DNA from: Chinchilla lanigera
Taxonomy: Eukaryota; Chordata; Mammalia; Rodentia; Chinchillidae
Length of the DNA: 64,000 bases
Direction: 5' to 3'
NCBI RefSeq assembly: GCF_000276665.1
Contig: NW_004955435.1
Location: forward strand, 377,359 to 441,358
A program made the translations under genes and the position numbers. A model generated the notes under the pieces. It did no database searches. It worked only from the letters and a program-made list of their open reading frames with translations, and had not been told where the DNA came from. Below are positions 48,451-59,244 of this stretch, piece by piece; the first letter of the stretch is position 1, and each line of letters begins with the position of its first letter.

Positions 48451-49020
48451 TACAAGGGGTGATTGAAAAAATATGATGAATGTTTAAGAATTATTACAGT
48501 AAAAGATATATTGCATATATAGTAAAATATATTAATTACCATCAAAATATTCTCCTTATTTTGAATGCACTTATTCCATTTTTCTTGTCACTTTCTGAAG
48601 CAGTTCTAGAGTTCTAGAAGTCCTCTTTCATAAATTTCTTCATATGGTGTGATTTAAAAAATGCAGGAAATGCAGCTGTTGAGTGCCATCCCGTGGAAAG
48701 CAGACTTGTAAAAACGTTACGCTGTCTACTTTATTCATTGAATCCGGCACTATGTAATTTCTGGCTCTTCCCTGAAGTGAAAATGACCATGAAAGATAAA
48801 TGTTTTCAATCGGTTCAGTGCATCAGGGCAGCCACGACAGTGCAACTAAAGATAGTCACGAAAGAGACCTCTGGAACTGCTTCAGAAAGTAGCAAGAATG
48901 ACGGGATGTGTGTTTGAAGCGACAGGGCATATTTTAAGGGAGATTTGTGGCAGTGTTCCTTGTACTATAATACATTTTGCTTTTATTTAAATACATGTTA
49001 CTTTTCAATCACACCTTGTA
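48451..49020 (+). mobile_element. Fold-back mariner derivative
   Basis: Inverted ends TACAAGGGGTGATTGAAAA (left) and the reverse complement TTTTCAATCACACCTTGTA (right), bounded by TA. Beyond the short TIRs, the arms continue inverted: 'tcactttctgaagcagttct' at 48588-48607 is the inverse of 48874-48893. The centre encodes a transposase C-terminal remnant (48693-48917, KMTMKDKCFQSVQCI). Confidence 0.85.
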
Positions 49021-49529
49021 TCTCCCTCCTTCCTAAAGGAGGAATAATAAATTAAGAGTGCTTGTTACTTTCTTTTCACCAGGTTCAATTAATATGCTTG
49101 GTGGAATGTTCGAAGTGAATGAAATTCTTGGATATTAAATTAAGACAAAGAACGAGAAAGTTGACTTAGTCCTAAAGTAAGATAGGATCCTGAAGTCAAA
49201 GTGTTTGGCTGTTCATGTTTTTGGTGGTCTTTATACATTTAATGTAGAGTAGAAAATACTTGCCAGGTGAAGAGCTAGATACCAAATACTCTAAACTATA
49301 TTGAATTGCTCCAGTATAAGACTGCATTTGGAAAACAACTATGATTGGAGTAATTATCTATTTAAATGTGACAATCTGTTGTAATTCTCTGAGATCCATC
49401 TCTTTCTGCATAAGCCCATTATGAGTGAGTTCAATGGGGATGTTACAGGAATCAGACCTGGCAAGAGCAGTCTTTTCAGCACATGATCTTCGATCAACTG
49501 GGTATTCACATGGGGACCCCCAACTTTTT
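49021..49529. other. Intergenic sequence, nothing recognised
   Basis: No element or exon recognised. Confidence 0.35.
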
Positions 49530-50515
49530 TCCTTTTTCACACCATACCCTAGATGAACTGCAGGTATATTGCAGACCTAAGTGAAAGAGGCAAGATGTTT
49601 TAGTAGAAAATGTAGAACAATGTTTTATTTACCTTTTTTTTTTTTTTTTGGTTTTTCTCCGGTACCAGGAACCGAACTCACGACCTTGCGCTTGCCAGGC
49701 AGGCGCTTTTCCGCTGAGCTAAATCCCCATCCCCTTTATTTACCTTTGTATCTTAGTCTTAAACAAGAGACAAAAGCAATAATATTTATAGATGAGACTG
49801 ATAATTTGTACTACATCAAATTTAAGAACAAAAGTTCATTGAAAGATATTAAAGATAATAAAACTATGGTAGAATACATTTAATTGATACTGGTCCAATT
49901 TCATGAATATTAATAAGAAATAGATAATAGAAAAATTGGAAGAAGAATCTTGAATAGTCATTTTATAGATGAGAATATTCAAATTCATATTCATATTCAA
50001 ATTCATAAAAACATATGTAAAGGTGTTTAAACTTATTAATAATTTGGAGAAATGCAAATTAAATCCACACTATGATGCTGCTACCACTTGTCAGAGTAAC
50101 TAAACTTTATTTTAAAGGTTAATAATAGAAGGGCCGGCAAAGAAGTGGAAGAGTGGCAATACTAATACGGTGTTGGTGGAAATGAATATACTTTGACCCA
50201 AATACTTTGAACAGTTTGGCATTATCTAGAAAAACCAAAGATTCCATACTCTATGACCCAGCAATTCTGCTTCTTGATGTATACCTTACAAAATATGTGC
50301 AAATGATAGGAAGTTACATGTTCACAACATTATCATTAAAAACTCAGATGAAATAACCCAACATCTAACTACATAGAATTAAAAAGTAATTTGTGGTATG
50401 TCTATGCAACAGAATACTGCATAGCAAATTAATGAATGAAATACAGCTACACAGAGAAGCATGGATTTATCATTGAAAGAATAAATATTGAATAAAACAG
50501 TAAACACAAAGAATA
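49530..50515 (+). mobile_element. Old L1 ORF2 C-terminus and 3' region, plus strand
   Basis: 'atgcaaattaaatccacact', 'ggtgttggtggaaatgaata', 'ctatgacccagcaattctgc' and 'gcaacagaatactgcatagc' occur in the order of an L1 ORF2 3' end. Highly decayed. Confidence 0.75.
49636..49734 (-). mobile_element. ID-type SINE in old L1
   Basis: 'ccggtaccaggaaccgaact' to 'ctaaatccccatcccc'. Perfect duplication TTTATTTACCTT at 49624-49635 and 49735-49746. Confidence 0.96.
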
Positions 50516-50524
50516 TAATCTTTT

Positions 50525-50618
50525 TCTTTCCTTCAGTGCAGAGGTGGAATCCAGGACCTTGTGCATGTTAGGCTAGTGCTGGCCACTGAGCTATGTCCTT
50601 CGACCTTCTTGGTATCAC

Positions 50619-50649
<31 letters not shown>

Positions 50650-50810
50650 TTTGTACTGAGATTGAATCCAGGGCATTTGCTACACTTAACTACATCTGCA
50701 GTCCCTTTTTAATGTTTTAAATTTTGAGATAAGTTCTCACTAAATTGTCAGACTGGTCTTGAACTTACCGTGCTCTTGCCTCAGCCTCACAGAGTGCTGG
50801 GACTGTAGAG
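50525..50810 (-). mobile_element. ID-like SINE followed by composite B1-ID SINE (minus)
   Basis: First an ID-like piece (50535-50605, 'tggaatccaggaccttgtgc'), then a CTT repeat, a second ID-like piece (50652-50705) and a B1 part (50720-50810, 'ctcagcctcacagagtgctg'). Confidence 0.65.
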
Positions 50811-50938
50811 AAATCTTTTGTAAAGAGATGATATTTGAAGCAGTACCTGAATGAAAATGGATCAACCACAGGAAATGGTGGAACTGAATGAAGTTGGATG
50901 GAGTAGGTGAAAAAAATTTGCTTAAAATCGAGTGGTTG

Positions 50939-51033
50939 GGGGCTGGGGATATAGCTCAGTGGCATAAGTGCCTGCCTGGTAAGCATGAGGTTCTGAGTTC
51001 AATTTCTGCTACCAAAAAGAAAAAGGAAAAAAA
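50939..51033 (+). mobile_element. ID-type SINE
   Basis: 'ggggctggggatatagctca' and 'gttctgagttcaatttctgc' with an A-rich tail. Possible short duplication GAGT(G/T)GTTGG. Confidence 0.88.
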
Positions 51034-51275
51034 CAGTTGAGTTGTTGGACTGAGAAGTGTCAGTTGCTGCTTTTGAAAAAGTCTAGTGATAATTGTATTG
51101 AGTTGTGGACCAAGTAGTGTTTACAGTGTCGGTATGTACACCGTTAACTGTGTCTGCATGAACTCACCCGGGCCTGGCCCTCCAGCTGCCTTCCACCTGG
51201 CAAGTGCCTTGCACCTGTGACTGACCACGTCATCATGTGCTTCTGAACACAGTATTTATATATCGTGGTGGTGAA

Positions 51276-51672
51276 TTGTTTTTATTTTAAGGAGAAAAGT
51301 AAAAAAAGAACAATAGCAAATACCAACATCACAGACAAAAACAAAACAAAGCAAAAACATTCAAAATGATGCAGGGTTTCAAAACAAAATGGTAGGAATT
51401 AACAGTGGTTGTTATATTACATATTGTTATCGTCAACAGAGTTGCTCAGATTACTGAAATCAACAAGTAACAAGTGCTGGAGAGGCTGTGGGGAAAAAAG
51501 AACCCTTCTCCACTGCTGGTGGAAGCGTAGATTGGTGGAACCACTGTGGAAATCAGTGTGGAGATTCTTCACAAAACTGCGATTAGAGGTCCCACTTAAC
51601 CCAGCTACTCCCCTTCTGGGTATTTTCCCTGAAGAATTAAAAACATCATACCACAGTGATATATGTGTGTGT
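51276..51672 (-). mobile_element. 5'-inverted (twin-primed) truncated L1
   Basis: 51276-51457 is L1 3' UTR on the minus strand ('ggaattaacagtggttgtta'). 51458-51672 is the ORF2 C-terminal part on the plus strand (WRGCGEKRTLLHCWW..., PEELKTSYHSDI). Head-to-head joining of two parts of the same L1 is the mark of twin priming. Confidence 0.85.
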
Positions 51673-51674
51673 GG

Positions 51675-51983
51675 TGGTTAATCTTGATCATCAACTTGAC
51701 TGGAATGACAGATGCCTAGAAATTGGTAAAGCACACTTCTGAATGTGTCTGTGAGAGTGTTTTCAGATATACTGGCATGTAGGTCAGCAAAAGGAGAGGG
51801 AAGGCCTGCTCTGAATGTGGGTGGTGCCTTCCGACTGGAGAGAACAAGAGGTGGAAAAAGCAAGCTTGGAGCTGAGTGTGGTGGTACACGCTTGTAATCC
51901 CAGTACTTGGGAGGCTGAGGCAGGAGGATGACTGTAAGTTTGAGGCAGCCTGGGCTACATACTGAGACCCTGTCTCAAAAAAC

Positions 51984-52014
<31 letters not shown>

Positions 52015-52362
52015 AAAAAAAAAGAAAAGAAAAGAAAAAGAGGAAGCTCAGAAAGGCCTGCACATACAACCCTTCCTGAGTGAGTGGTTTTTTTCTTTTT
52101 CTTTTTTTTCCTGCTGCCGCCATTACTCTGGGACATGAAATTGTAGATTCTTTAACCTTTCTCCCAGGGGCTTCCCGGCTTTCTGCCTTGAGCACTTGCT
52201 GTATCATTGTCTCTCTTGCTCTGAGGCCTCCAGCATCTTGGACTGAGCAGCTACTGATTTTCCAAGCTCTCTAGCTTGCAGATGGCCACCGTGGCCTCTG
52301 ATCATGTAAGCCAAACTCATAAATTTGTTCTGTTCCTCTGGAGAACCGTGACTAATACAGCG
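51675..52362 (+). mobile_element. ERVL (MLT2-type) LTR, split by a B1 SINE
   Basis: 'catcaacttgactggaatga' at the start, 'ctgtgagagtgttttcagat', and after the B1 'ctctctagcttgcagatggc' and the end 'ctctggagaaccgtgactaa'. Solo LTR, no internal sequence. Confidence 0.82.
51870..52045 (+). mobile_element. B1 SINE with long A tail
   Basis: 'gagctgagtgtggtggtaca', 'gtaatcccagtacttgggag', followed by a poly-A of more than 30 and AAAAG repeats. Confidence 0.95.
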
Positions 52363-53379
52363 TATGTAAACTGCATTACTGTGAACACGAAGATGCAGCC
52401 TCCTGTTTCCTCCCTACCTAAGTGTGGCTCATGGACCAGCATCATCTACAAGCTCCTGTGCTGGAAAGATAGAATCTCATGCACTATCCCAGACCCACTG
52501 AATGAGGCTCTACAGTTTAACAAGCTTTTAGGTGATTTGTGTGCACACTAAAATTTGAGAACTGCCCTATAACTATATGTTCCGAAAATATGTGAGGAGA
52601 TTGAAACTGAAAACTTGTACAACAGATATTCGTATTTAAACAGCGTTCCAGGCCTAGCAAGCTGACAATATTATAGAATTCCTAAATACCTTCACCTGTC
52701 AAGCAATACTTGATAAAGTGTCTAGAATTACATATTTTTAATTTTGCTCTTTGTCTCATAATTGAATACTGAAGTGAGCAGAGATTACTGATTATATAAC
52801 GATTTGTAAATCCATCCTTCTTAGTATGATCTCTACCTTATCCTAATTATGCTAACTGTATGAGACCTTTGCTTGTTATTATTTTTGACCCTTTAATTTG
52901 CTTATTTCCACTTTACACAAAAAGGAAAATATAACATCAAAGAATTATAAAAATGCAGCTATATAAGATGAAGATACTGTTGACATTCTGGAATCATATG
53001 CTGTCTTGATTTGTCTGTTGGTGCATGAAAGTCTGATTTTGATAAATGAAAAAATATAGGGAAATAAATTTGCAAAAACTGATTTAGGATAGGAGGAATC
53101 TGTTCAAGTTATGAAAAACAGACAAAATGTCTAACGTTTGCAGAAACTACCAATGATGTGTAAAAGTTATCAAGAAGTAAAGAAAGCTGGGGAATAGAAT
53201 CCTCATTTTTGATCAGTTTGTCATTTCAGCTAATTTAATGCCTCGATCTCTTTGCTTTCCACCTTCAGTTTTTTGACTAGATTGCTTTATTACCTCTAAC
53301 CTGGTTCGTAGGTTTCAAAGGTTTACATTTCTATACATCATCTGAAGTTATATTGCTTCATTCATTCTATCCCTTTTTA
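52363..53379. other. Intergenic sequence, nothing recognised
   Basis: AT-rich, no conserved ORF or clear repeat. Confidence 0.35.
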
Positions 53380-53880
53380 TTAGGGTTCTCCACAGAAATC
53401 TCATCTATCATCTATCTACCTACCTACTTATCTATCTGTCTGTCTATCTATCTACCTATTTATCTGTCTCATCTATCTAATCTATCTGTCATCTATCCAT
53501 CTCTCTCTCTCTATCATCTATCTATCTATCTAAAGAATGAGAACTCCTTTCAAGTAATTGGCTAATGCAATTATGGAGGCTGGCAAGTCCAAAATCTACA
53601 GGGTGGGCTAGTGGGCTGGAGACCTCAGAACAGCTAACATTGCAGTTCAAGTCTGAAGGTAGAATTTGCTGGCAGAGTTCCCTTTTGCTTGGGAGGAGGT
53701 CAGACTTTTGCTTTATTCACATTTTTAATTGATTGGATGAAGCCCAACCACATTATGGAGGATAATCTGCTTTACTAAAATGTTTACTAATTTAAATATT
53801 ACATCCAAAAACATTCTCACAGAAACATCCAGAATAATATCAGACCAAATATCTGGCCCATCCAAGTTAATATGTGAAGT
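53380..53880 (-). mobile_element. ERVL (MLT2-type) LTR, minus strand, with (TCTA)n expansion
   Basis: 'agggttctccacagaaatct' (inverse of the LTR 3' end), the microsatellite at 53397-53533, 'gcaattatggaggctggcaa' and 'ttgattggatgaagcccaac'. Confidence 0.82.
53397..53533 (+). repeat. (TCTA)n-type tetranucleotide microsatellite
   Basis: Interrupted TCTA/TCTG/TACC units. It sits where this LTR family normally has a TA/TC-rich run. Confidence 0.93.
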
Positions 53881-54400
53881 TATTCATAATTAAGAAGTTA
53901 GAAATGTGATAATTGCTTAACTCATTGCAATCTCTTCCTTCCCTGGTTTTTACTGCTCTAAGACATTAAAAACTGACATGAATTTATAATACCATTGGTA
54001 AGAAGGATACTGTCTACAAAATAAGTTAATATAGCTTAGTTTGGCTTGAATGCCTCTTGGAGGCCAAACTAGCCATAATACCAGATTCCACAAAGAGCTA
54101 CATTTCTGCTAGCCTGCAAATATAAAAAATATGGACTCAAAAACATATATTGATTTTTTTAAAAAAACAAACTCATCTGTTTTGGGGTATCTTTCCAAAG
54201 CTCTAAAATTGTGTTTACTCAGTTCATTGTTGGCAAGACACCCTGAAGGCGTTACTAGGAGGGAGTTCAGAAACTGTGCTCTTTTCTGTGTGAATCTCAA
54301 CGTGGTACATTTCTGGTATATTTGACATTGGCATTCCTCCATCACTGTGGGATACTTAGCCTCTGCTCATATTTAGCAGTAGCCCTTTCATGCAGCTAGG
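53881..54400. other. Intergenic sequence, nothing recognised
   Basis: No element or exon recognised. Confidence 0.35.
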
Positions 54401-54800
54401 AAAGCTGTGCTGTGTCCTGAACTGAGAAATACAAAATGCTTTGAACACTGTGACATGGTCAGACATGGTCAGCTACATGTTTTCCTTGCAGGCTTTAACT
54501 CAACATGGGAACATGTACATTCCCAGGTACCGATTTGTTTGGATCATTGTTGAAAATATAGAAAGAGAACCATGTTGCTGAATGCGCGTAAGTTAGTCCC
54601 ACTCCTAGCCGGATTCCTTACACCCTCGTGTAAACTCCATGACCTATTCCTCTTTGTTTGGGACACCGATAGGTAGATCATCTCTTCACTGTCACTTGTG
54701 CAGCCTCCTGCTGTGTGTAAATTCCCCTGATAGATGCTTTGGGTTGATCACTCTGGTCTTTGGCACTTCTGTCTCTGGGGTTCCAACTGACCCCATCTCA
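54400..54800 (+). mobile_element. Possible LTR remnant
   Basis: The end 'tgatcactctggtctttggc' and 'ggggttccaactgaccccat' resembles an LTR U5. No partner LTR or duplication found, so this is a weak call. Confidence 0.3.
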
Positions 54801-54944
54801 GGAAAGGGGTGATCCCTTGGGAAAACTCCTTGGCCACCACTTTTGGGGTTGAGTTCAATCAGATGAAACACTAATCTAAATATAGAAACTTGCCGCTTCC
54901 CCAGAAAGTCCCCTCGTGCCCCTCGACAGTCAATCTCTTACGCT

Positions 54945-55440
54945 CCTCAGGTAATCACTGTTCCCATTTCTATCACTGTAGAGTAGTTTTGTCCGTGCTG
55001 GAACACACGTACTATCAAATAATGTGAACCTTTCGTGTCTATCTTCCTTCACTGTCTGTGACTCAACCATAATGTGTATCAGTGGTTTGTTCTTTTTATT
55101 GCTGACAGTAGTTCATTGTATGAATTCATTTATTCTTCCATTGATGGACATTATGAATAAAGCTACTAAAATGTTATGTACAGATCTTTTTATAGATACA
55201 TGTTTTTCTCTGTCTTGGTAAATATGTAAGAATGGAATTTTTGTGTTGAGTATATGTTTAGCTTTATAGGAAATTGTCGTACTGTTTCCAAAGCAGCTGC
55301 ATCGTTTTCCACTTCCCCATACGTGGACCCCTGTTGTAGGTGCTTCATTCTTTCAGCAACAGCTGGTACCTCTGCTCTTTTTAATTTTAATCCTCTGGTG
55401 GGTGGGATGTCACACCAAGGTTTAGTTTTATCATCTATAG
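54945..55440 (-). mobile_element. Old L1 fragment, minus strand
   Basis: 'agtagttcattgtatgaatt', 'ccattgatggacattatgaa' and 'actgtttccaaagcagctgc' match L1 ORF2/3' UTR text in reverse. Confidence 0.65.
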
Positions 55441-55524
55441 ATTTTCTTAAGTAGTCTGAAACAAGTAGTTACCTGGGAATAAAATATTTCAGAAGCTAAA
55501 GCCGATGGGATTCATCAATAAAGA

Positions 55525-55945
55525 GCACATTTGTTAGCCAATTTTCTGTTGTCATAACAGAATACTACAGGATGGATAATTTATAAGGGACAGAGGGCAA
55601 TTTAACTTGTGGTTCTGGAAATCCAGCAGCATGGCACCAGCGTCTGGGAAGGCTTTTCTTGTTGGTGGCAAGTCTCTGCAAAGTCCAGAGGTGGCAGAGC
55701 GTCGCCACATGGCAAGAAGTCTCATGACAGACAGCCAAGCTGGCTTTTGTAGCACACTGTCTTGTGATAACTAATCCACTTCTTCAATAGCCCATTGATC
55801 CGTTAATCCATGAATAGACTGCTTCATTGAGAACAGAGCCCTTCTGACGCAGTCAGTTCCCAAAGGTCTCACCTCTGAATGCTGCTGCACCAGATCGAAT
55901 TTCCAACATGTGAAATCAGGGGGAGATGTTCAAACCATAGCTGTA
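55525..55945 (-). mobile_element. MaLR (MLT1/MST-type) LTR, minus strand
   Basis: 'tctgttgtcataacagaata', 'atggcaccagcgtctgggaa', 'cagagcccttctgacgcagt', 'gttcaaaccatagc'. Standard order for the reverse strand of this group. Confidence 0.78.
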
Positions 55946-56835
55946 TTGTTCATCATTGTCTTGGGTTCAGTGGAATCTTGTTCAGTTTTGTGCTAATGTG
56001 AAGCGTGCCGGTGCATTTTCATACTGCCAGAACCCATCTTGAAGGTTAGTTTCACACTTCCTGTTTCAGTGGTCTTCTGAAGTCCAGGGCGGGTTGCCTG
56101 CATAGGCAGTGCCTCCTCAGGACACCAAGGACCCTCTTGTCCCTGGTGTAGTGACAGATGAGTGAGCCACTGAAGTTCCTGGCCAGAAACCTGTAAGAAA
56201 GATGGCTGAGGAAGCTCTTCTGCCTTGGGTGCCTTGGTGCTCACTTGCATGGAACCTGGATGGCGGCAAGCATGGAATCTGCTCCTGGGCCCTTCCCTGG
56301 CATTCAGTTTTCTAGCTGGTCCTGACTACCACCCCTGCTCTTGCCACACAGTCCTTTCAAGTCGGTCCCCTGATCTCCAGACATTGCTATCTCTCCCTCT
56401 CAAAACATATCCTTTAAAACTCCTTCACTTCCAGCCTGCAGAAAATTATGTCCTCTGTAGGGAAAAAAGCTAGTCATGGTAGATATCACTAGGTGTATAC
56501 TGAATTTCCACCTTAACCTTCTCTTGTAGTACTTGAGCCTGTTTTTGCCTAAGTACAATGCTATCTAGAATAAAAATCATCATTTTCATCTTTCCTTGAA
56601 ACTAACTATGCCCAAAAGACTAAAGTCTGGATCAGCAGAGTTTCCAAATGACTTCTCGAAGGGTTTAGCTCTCTGCTATCTTTGTCACCTTTGCTGTTTC
56701 TCTTCCTACTGCCTGGACTATGGACATGACCATGGAGACTGCAAAGACAACCTTAAATTCTCAGGTGAGCTTGAGGGTAGAAATGGAGTGGAAAATAGGG
56801 ATTCCCTTCTGAACATTTTTGTGAAAGAACAGACC
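55946..56835. other. Intergenic sequence, nothing recognised
   Basis: No conserved ORF. Short open frames (56225-56473 and 56596-56886) lack family resemblance. Confidence 0.35.
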
Positions 56836-57030
56836 TTTGGCTGGGCCTGGTGGCCCATGTCTGGGATCCCCGCACTGAGAGGCTGAGGCAGGAGAATGGC
56901 AAATTTGAGCGCAGCCTGGGCAACTTAGTAACTTAGCAAGATCTCATCTCAAAATAAAAAATGAAAGGGGCTGAGGGCATAGCTCAGTGTAAAAGGCCTG
57001 GGTTCAGTTCCTATTACTATAAAAAGACTA
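56836..57030 (+). mobile_element. Composite B1-ID SINE
   Basis: B1 part 'ggctgggcctggtggcccat' to 'gatctcatctcaaaataaaa', then directly the ID part 'ggggctgagggcatagctca' and 'gcctgggttcagttcctatt'. Confidence 0.85.
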
Positions 57031-57429
57031 CATATCTTTGTAACTTAGACATATGTTAAGTTTTTCTGTCAGGTATTGTCAAATCCAGTCCTGGATTTTA
57101 TGAATTTGGAACTTCATTTCAAGTAACTGTCTAAAATGTGAAGGTCTTACATTATTCCAAGTATGGCTCAAATTTTTTGCCTTTAGTTCTTAGAAAATAG
57201 ATGTTTCCAAGTCAAAGTAAGCTTCGGAAACGCGCGTCTAGCAATGCCGTTCCTCTGGTCGCTGTGCCCACCTTGGCAGCTGCTCTGGGCTTCGGTGGAG
57301 GTGGGTACCCTTATCGTGTAGGCCCAGGAAAGGTACGGGGCAGGTGGAAAAGACAAGTACACTAGTACTTTCAGATGCCACCCATAGATAAATATTTCTC
57401 AAATAGATAATATTTCCTTGATACTTGTA

Positions 57430-57935
57430 GGAAAATATCACCGTAATGGTTGATGGATTGTGTCAAGCTGAGAAGTTTAGAAGTTTAATCAGCTCAGCAG
57501 TTCTGCACCCTAGGGTATAGAGGACCCACCCTAGGGCAGCTTGTCACCTGGATGGTACAAAAGGGAAATGAGGAAGGACAGACAGGCTTCTGCTCTTTGG
57601 AGAGCTCCAGTCCTCGCCTTCAGCTTGGACATCACCTCCTGGCTTCTAGTGCAGACTCTTCGGCTTCTGCCTTGGATCCTTCAGCCTTCCAGTGGAGTCT
57701 CTTCAGCTTTCCTTTGAAGACCCACTATCCTCCTGACAGTGACCCGCATGAGCACTGCAGTGAGCTCCAGGCCTTGAACTGAATCCTTCAACCTCCAGCT
57801 TGCAGACACCCTCTGCACACTTCCTCACCCAACCCTGGGTGACCATTGTAAACCAATCTTGTAATCTCTTATACATTTGGTATCTTGTATTACATCTGTT
57901 TCTCTAGTAAAACCCTGACTGACCCAATCATGTTA
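57430..57935 (+). mobile_element. ERVL (MLT2-type) LTR, plus strand
   Basis: Repeated 'cttcggcttctgccttgg'-type phrases, 'cctccagcttgcagacaccc' and the end 'tctctagtaaaaccctgact' match MLT2 3' structure. Confidence 0.72.
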
Positions 57936-58689
57936 GAACATTCTTAGTTTATATTCCCATGTTTAATGACATACATGTCAATTTGAAATGCTTTTCTTTC
58001 TATTATTGCAACTGCTTTGTTTCCTGTGACTATTACTAATCTGGGAATTTGCATGGTGCTGACAGTCAGTGGGTTTAGAGTGATACTCTACATTTGCTCT
58101 GCATTTTCCCAAACGTATTTACTGTATGTTTGCTCTACATTTTCCCAAACACATAAAATTAGAAAACAAAAACACAGAGGAAAAAAAGCTGGAGGGAAAA
58201 TATCTGTTATGACTTAAATTTCTGTGCATTTTTTTTTGTTTTCATTCAGCTCAATGCTTGACTTACATTACTAGCCCACACAAATGTGCATTCCCAAGAA
58301 ATCCAAGGGGGAAGAGAAGAGAGAAAGGTAGAATACATCTGTTTCCTTAGAAGCAAAGTCTGAGCTGTGCTCTAGGTGCAACTTCTTAAATAAGAAGTTA
58401 CTTATATTTATAAATCATCCATATGTCAGCCCCAGGGAATATCATAGTTAACATTAGATGAATGAGATTCCCTATGACCCAACATTCAGTTTCTTGCTTA
58501 ACAAAGTTTTTGTGGAGACATCTTGGAGATAAACATATTTTAAAAAAATATTTTGCAGTTATGTGATGAGTAGAGTAGATGGGCCACAATGTAAGTTTGA
58601 AGCCTACGGTAGGCAGAACGGCCCTGATCTTACCTCGTTGTGAAGTAGGGAGCTCTGCCCAGGTCTGTCCAAGTAGAAGCTCAGCTGCC

Positions 58690-58980
58690 ACTTCTACTGA
58701 ATGATCCCTTGTTCATTTTCCAGAGATGTTTGTTCTTTTCCTGTTGCTGCTGCTTCTTCTGTACCTACTCCTCTCCCTTCTCCTTTTCTTCTCCCCTTGC
58801 CGCTTCTGAAATTCCTTTTAATATCTGTCAGTACAGGGGCTTGCAGCTCATTGATTTCTTTCCCTTCTCTCTTTTTTGCCTTTTTTCTTTTTTACTATCT
58901 GTCCTCTCCCTTCCTTTCCACTTCTTCCAAATTTTATGATTTTTGTGGTTGTAGAGCTTACCTTTTTTTTTTTTTTTTTA
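58690..58980 (+). repeat. Pyrimidine-rich tract with poly-T
   Basis: CT-rich low-complexity sequence ending in a T run (58961-58979). Open frames here are compositional. Confidence 0.75.
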
Positions 58981-59159
58981 CCATTATTACCGATAAACTG
59001 GCAACTTCTTTCAAACAGTACAACATTCCCTCATATGTCCTCTTAAACTTCATCTCCTTTTCCTTTTTATTAATTCCATTGCTACTCAAAATTATAGTAT
59101 TTGAAGATTGCTTTTGGGTTCATGTTTTGACCCTGAAATTTGATAGTGTCTCACCAGAT

Positions 59160-59244
59160 AACCAAAAATACAGCGCAGAGGGAAAGACGGAGAGAGAGAC
59201 AGAGACAGACTCAGAGACAGAGGCAGAGGCAGAGACAGAGACAC
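59160..59244 (+). repeat. (AGAGAC)n/(AG)n purine repeat
   Basis: Runs of 'agagacagag' and 'aggcagaggc' directly left of the second mariner. Confidence 0.92.
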
